Program-made: the position numbers and the translations under genes
Source of the DNA: Apostichopus japonicus
Taxonomy: Eukaryota > Echinodermata > Holothuroidea > Aspidochirotida > Stichopodidae
Direction: 5' to 3'
NCBI RefSeq assembly: GCF_037975245.1
Contig: NC_092569.1
Coordinates: 18,958,501-19,022,500, forward strand
DNA: 64,000 nucleotides
The notes under the pieces: model-generated
Databases searched by the model: none
Told to the model about the DNA's origin: nothing
What the model saw: the letters and a program-made list of their open reading frames with translations, nothing else
Shown: positions 62,001-64,000 of the stretch, piece after piece
How positions within the stretch are numbered: the stretch's first letter is position 1
Layout of the letters: every line of letters starts with the position of its first letter

Positions 62001-64000
62001 GCTGCTATTGTTCGATGATTCGTGGTGCTTTCAATAGATTGGGGCATTCTCTCAGCAGTTTCAGTTTGGAGGTTCTGTGTTGTGACGTTTTTGGTCACGG
62101 TGGGCATCGGGATGTTTGTAGATGAAAAGCTGGATTCTTCCTGGGTCGCTGCTATTGTTCGATGATTCGTGGTTCTTTCAAAATATGTGGACGTCCTGTC
62201 AGCAGTTTCAGTTTGAAGATTCTGTGTTGTGACGTCTTTGGTCACGGTGGGCTTTGGGATGTTTGTAGATAACAAGCTAGATCCTTCCTGGGTCGCTGCT
62301 ATTGTTCGATGATTCGTGGTGCTTTTAAGAGATGTGGACGTTCTCTCAGCAGTTTCAGTTTGAAGATTCTGTGATGTGACGTCTTCGGTCAAGGTGGGCC
62401 TTGGGATGGTTGTAGATGAAAAGCTGGATCCTTCCTGGGTCGCTGCTATTGTTCGATGATTCGTGGTGCTTTCAATAGATTGGGGCATTCTCTCAGCAGT
62501 TTCAGATTGAAGGTTCTGTGTTGTGACGTTCTTGGTCACGGTGGGCTTCGGGATGTTTGTAGATGAAAAGCTGGATCCTTTCTGGGTCGCTGTAATTGTT
62601 CGATGATTCGTGGTTCTTTCAAAATATGTGGACGTCCTGTCAGCAGTTTCAGTTTGAAGATTCTGTGTTGTGACGTCTTTGGTCACGGTGGGCTTTGGGA
62701 TGTTTGTAGATAACAAGCTGGATCCTTCCTGGGTCGCTGCTATTGTTCGATGATTCGTGGTGCTTTTAATATATGGGGACGTTCTCTCAGCAGTTTCAGT
62801 TTGAAGATTCTGTGTTGTGACGTCTTTGGTCACGGTGGTTTTTGGGATGTTTGTAGATGGAAAGCTAGATCCTTCCTGGGTCGCTGCTATTGTTCGATGA
62901 TTCGTGGTGCTTTCAATAGATTGGGGCATTCTCTCAGCAGTTTTAGTTTGAAGGTTCTGTGTTGTGACGTTTTTGGTCACGGTGGGCTTTGGGATGTTTG
63001 TAGATGAAAAGCTAGATCCTTCCTGGGTCGCTGCTATTGTTCGATGATTCGTGGTTCTTTCAAAAGATGTGGACGTTATCTCAGCAGTTTTAGTTTGAAG
63101 GTTCTGTGTTACGACGTTTTTGGTCACGGTGGGCTTTGGGATGTTTGTAGATGAAAAGCTCGATCCTTCCTGGGTCGCTGCTATTGCTCGATGATTCGTG
63201 GTACTTTTAAAAGATGTGGAAGTTCTCTCAGCAGTTTCAGTTTGAAGATTCTGTGTTGTGACGTCTTTGGTCACGGTGGGCTTTGGGATGTTTGTAGATA
63301 ACAAGCTAGATCCTTCCTGGGTCGCTGCTATTGTTTGATGATTCGTGGTGCTTTTAAGAGATTGGGGCATTCTGTCAGCAGTTTTAGTTTGAAGGTTCTG
63401 TGTTGTGACGTTTTTGGTCACGGTGGGCTTTGGGATGTTTGTAGATGAAAAGCTGGATCCTTCCTGGGTCGCTGCTATTGTTCGATGATTCGTGGTTCTT
63501 TCAAAAGATGTGGACGTCTTGTCAGCAGTTTCAGTTTGAAGATTCTGTGTTGTGACGTCTTTGATCACGGTGGGCTTTGGGATGTTTGTAGATAACAAGC
63601 TAGATCCTTCCTGGGTCGCTGCTATTGTTCGATGATTCGTGGTGCTATTAAGAGATGTGGACGTTCTCTCAGCAGTTTCAGTTTTAAGATTCTCTGATGT
63701 GACGTCTTCGGTCACGGTGGGCCTTGGGATGGTTGTAGATGAAAAGCTGGATCCTTCCTGGGTCGCTGCTATTGTTCGATGATTCGTGGTGCTTTCAATA
63801 GATTGGGGCATTCTCTCAGCAGTTTCAGATTGAAGGTTCTGTGTTGTGACGTTTTTGGTCACGGTGGGCTTCGGGATGTTTGTAGATGAAAAGCTGGATC
63901 CTTTCTGGGTCGCTGTAATTGTTCGATGATTCGTGGTTCTTTCAAAATATGTGGACGTCCTGTCAGCAGTTTCAGTTTGAAGATTCTGTGTTGTGACGTC
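52814..64000 (-). CDS. Mucin-like giant protein with fibrinogen C-terminal domain (5' partial)
   Basis: Three exons join as 64000-55031, 54427-54163 and 53073-52814 (TAG at 52814-52816), giving at least 3,164 residues. The start codon and any signal peptide lie beyond the window; the frame is open to the edge. Residues 1 to about 2,930 (window numbering) are Thr/Ser-rich repeats of 49 and 56 residues with almost no cysteine, expected to be heavily O-glycosylated and extended. The last 215 or so form a FReD: NCLDVYNAG, FCNMTTNGGGWT, VFQRRVDGS, the Ca-site-like DQDNDR, ENCA, and GAWWYKQCGRYNLNG, with four conserved cysteines. Seven N-glycosylation sequons lie in or just before the FReD. FReDs bind glycans or acetylated ligands in ficolins, tachylectins and FREPs. 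A secreted defence lectin, mucus component or adhesive are all possible; I infer an extracellular role only. Confidence 0.88.
53074..54162 (-). other. Intron between FReD exons 2 and 3
   Basis: 1,089 bp, phase 1, GT-AG. Within it I see no other exon or recognisable element. The GGTTTGT donor is weak. Confidence 0.8.
54163..54427 (-). CDS. FReD exon 2
   Basis: 265 nt, open in the expected frame. The acceptor is ACTGCAG|GTATTTCAA. The exon encodes VFQRRVDGSVDFFRNW, YKYGFGDLDHEFWLGN and LSGLGTASGT, the central FReD core. The end is best placed at GTAG|GTTTGT (phase 1), a weak donor. The alternative ACC|GTAGGT has a better donor but would break the frame with exon 3. Confidence 0.85.
54428..55030 (-). 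other. Intron between repeat exon and FReD exon 2
   Basis: 603 bp, phase 0, with a consensus GTAAGT donor and a CAG acceptor. The plus-strand frame at 54304-54615 crosses exon 2 antisense and is not a gene. Confidence 0.85.
55031..64000 (-). CDS. Giant repeat exon (2,990 codons in window)
   Basis: 8,970 nt are open without a stop, with codon position 1 at base 64000. The apparent start at 63862 is an internal GTG in a repeat, not a real initiation site. The exon ends after GGGWT at a donor ACG|GTAAGT (55030-55025). Reading on through the intron gives only SYMLATVTNSVVPNLP before a stop, which does not match the FReD family. The next exon restores the family pattern in phase 0. Confidence 0.92.
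56150..56830 (-). repeat. 168 bp coding repeat block, C-terminal side
   Basis: Four units. The marker GGTAGGGAGTC (SLPL) lies at 56184, 56352, 56520 and 56688, exactly 168 bp apart. A worn fourteenth copy of the unit (SILTDSLPLA) lies closer to the FReD, near 55430. Confidence 0.93.
58580..59600 (-). repeat. 168 bp (56-residue) coding repeat block, central
   Basis: Six head-to-tail units of KSQSTTNILESTTQSPEG, then NIQYIDGITYIFEEYTITDS and LPLESNTPQIIDTTQQNH. Units alternate between EEYT/TPRII and EENT/TPQII forms, so neighbouring 336 bp pairs are nearly the same. Single or double copies of this unit also occur near 60220-60470 and 61280-61400. Confidence 0.93.
61620..64000 (-). repeat. 147 bp (49-residue) coding repeat block, N-terminal side
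   Basis: About 16 units of the type TKDVTTQNLQTETAERTS, then TTNHRTIAATQEGSS and STNIPKPTV. Variants come in the order MPQSIE, TSTSLK, TSTYFERT. The marker GGGGCATTCT (the MPQ variant) falls at 62041, 62482, 62923, 63364 and 63805, exactly 441 bp apart. The block continues past the window edge. More diverged 49-residue units recur near 57230-58490 and 60880-61200. Confidence 0.95.

Noticed and set aside
55437-63007. Several plus-strand and alternative-frame ORFs of 60-97 codons across the repeat exon
   Set aside because: They recur with the repeat period and are antisense or frame shadows of the giant coding exon.
63860-63862. Protein start at 63862
   Set aside because: It is an internal GTG within a repeat unit; the frame is open to the window edge.

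Overview
This is an AT-rich metazoan window. It has split genes with GT-AG introns, long dinucleotide and trinucleotide microsatellites, many runs of 9-14 G or C, and a mixed set of decayed LINEs, Penelope-like elements, tRNA-derived SINEs and short DNA transposons. Nothing resembles a prokaryotic gene, operon or origin. The gene and repeat content fits a marine invertebrate deuterostome, and an echinoderm is my best guess. The sequence alone does not fix the species, and I give that guess low weight.

About 52.8-64.0 kb holds the only well-supported gene. It lies on the minus strand and runs off the right edge. A single giant exon of at least 8,970 nt encodes a Thr/Ser-rich, mucin-like stalk built from 49-residue (147 bp) and 56-residue (168 bp) repeats. 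The stalk leads into a fibrinogen C-terminal domain (FReD) that is completed by two short exons. I located those exons from homology and splice signals. The joined product is at least 3,164 residues and is probably secreted: a lectin-like head on a very long, probably O-glycosylated stalk. Part of the stalk array is exactly periodic at 441 bp (three units), so this locus is evolving by recent unequal exchange or gene conversion.

About 9.56-16.37 kb is a 6.8 kb element with 416 bp inverted termini that differ at only 2 positions, flanked by a 6 bp duplication (GTGCCG). It carries a decayed transposon-type ORF and has three smaller elements nested in it: a hAT-type MITE at 12.4 kb, a fold-back element at 13.3 kb and a palindromic element at 14.9 kb. 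This is the best candidate in the window for an undescribed element family.

The rest (0-9.5 kb and 16.4-52.8 kb) is gene-poor. It holds three LINE 3' fragments (2.1, 47.7 and 52.4 kb), a Penelope-like GIY-YIG endonuclease relic with its tail (28.5-29.1 kb), a second Penelope tail with a hammerhead-like core (37.4 kb), two tRNA-derived SINEs (22.4 and 44.1 kb) and hAT MITEs with clear 8 bp target duplications (19.5 kb and, within a TA tract, 42.5 kb). It also holds an 8 bp-duplication element at 31.2 kb, minisatellites, and a perfect 56 bp inverted repeat at 38.7 kb. Two short ORFs (25.5 and 31.9 kb, minus strand) could be exons and are listed at low confidence. Several elements share one design: inverted arms made of tandem repeats of about 20 bp.
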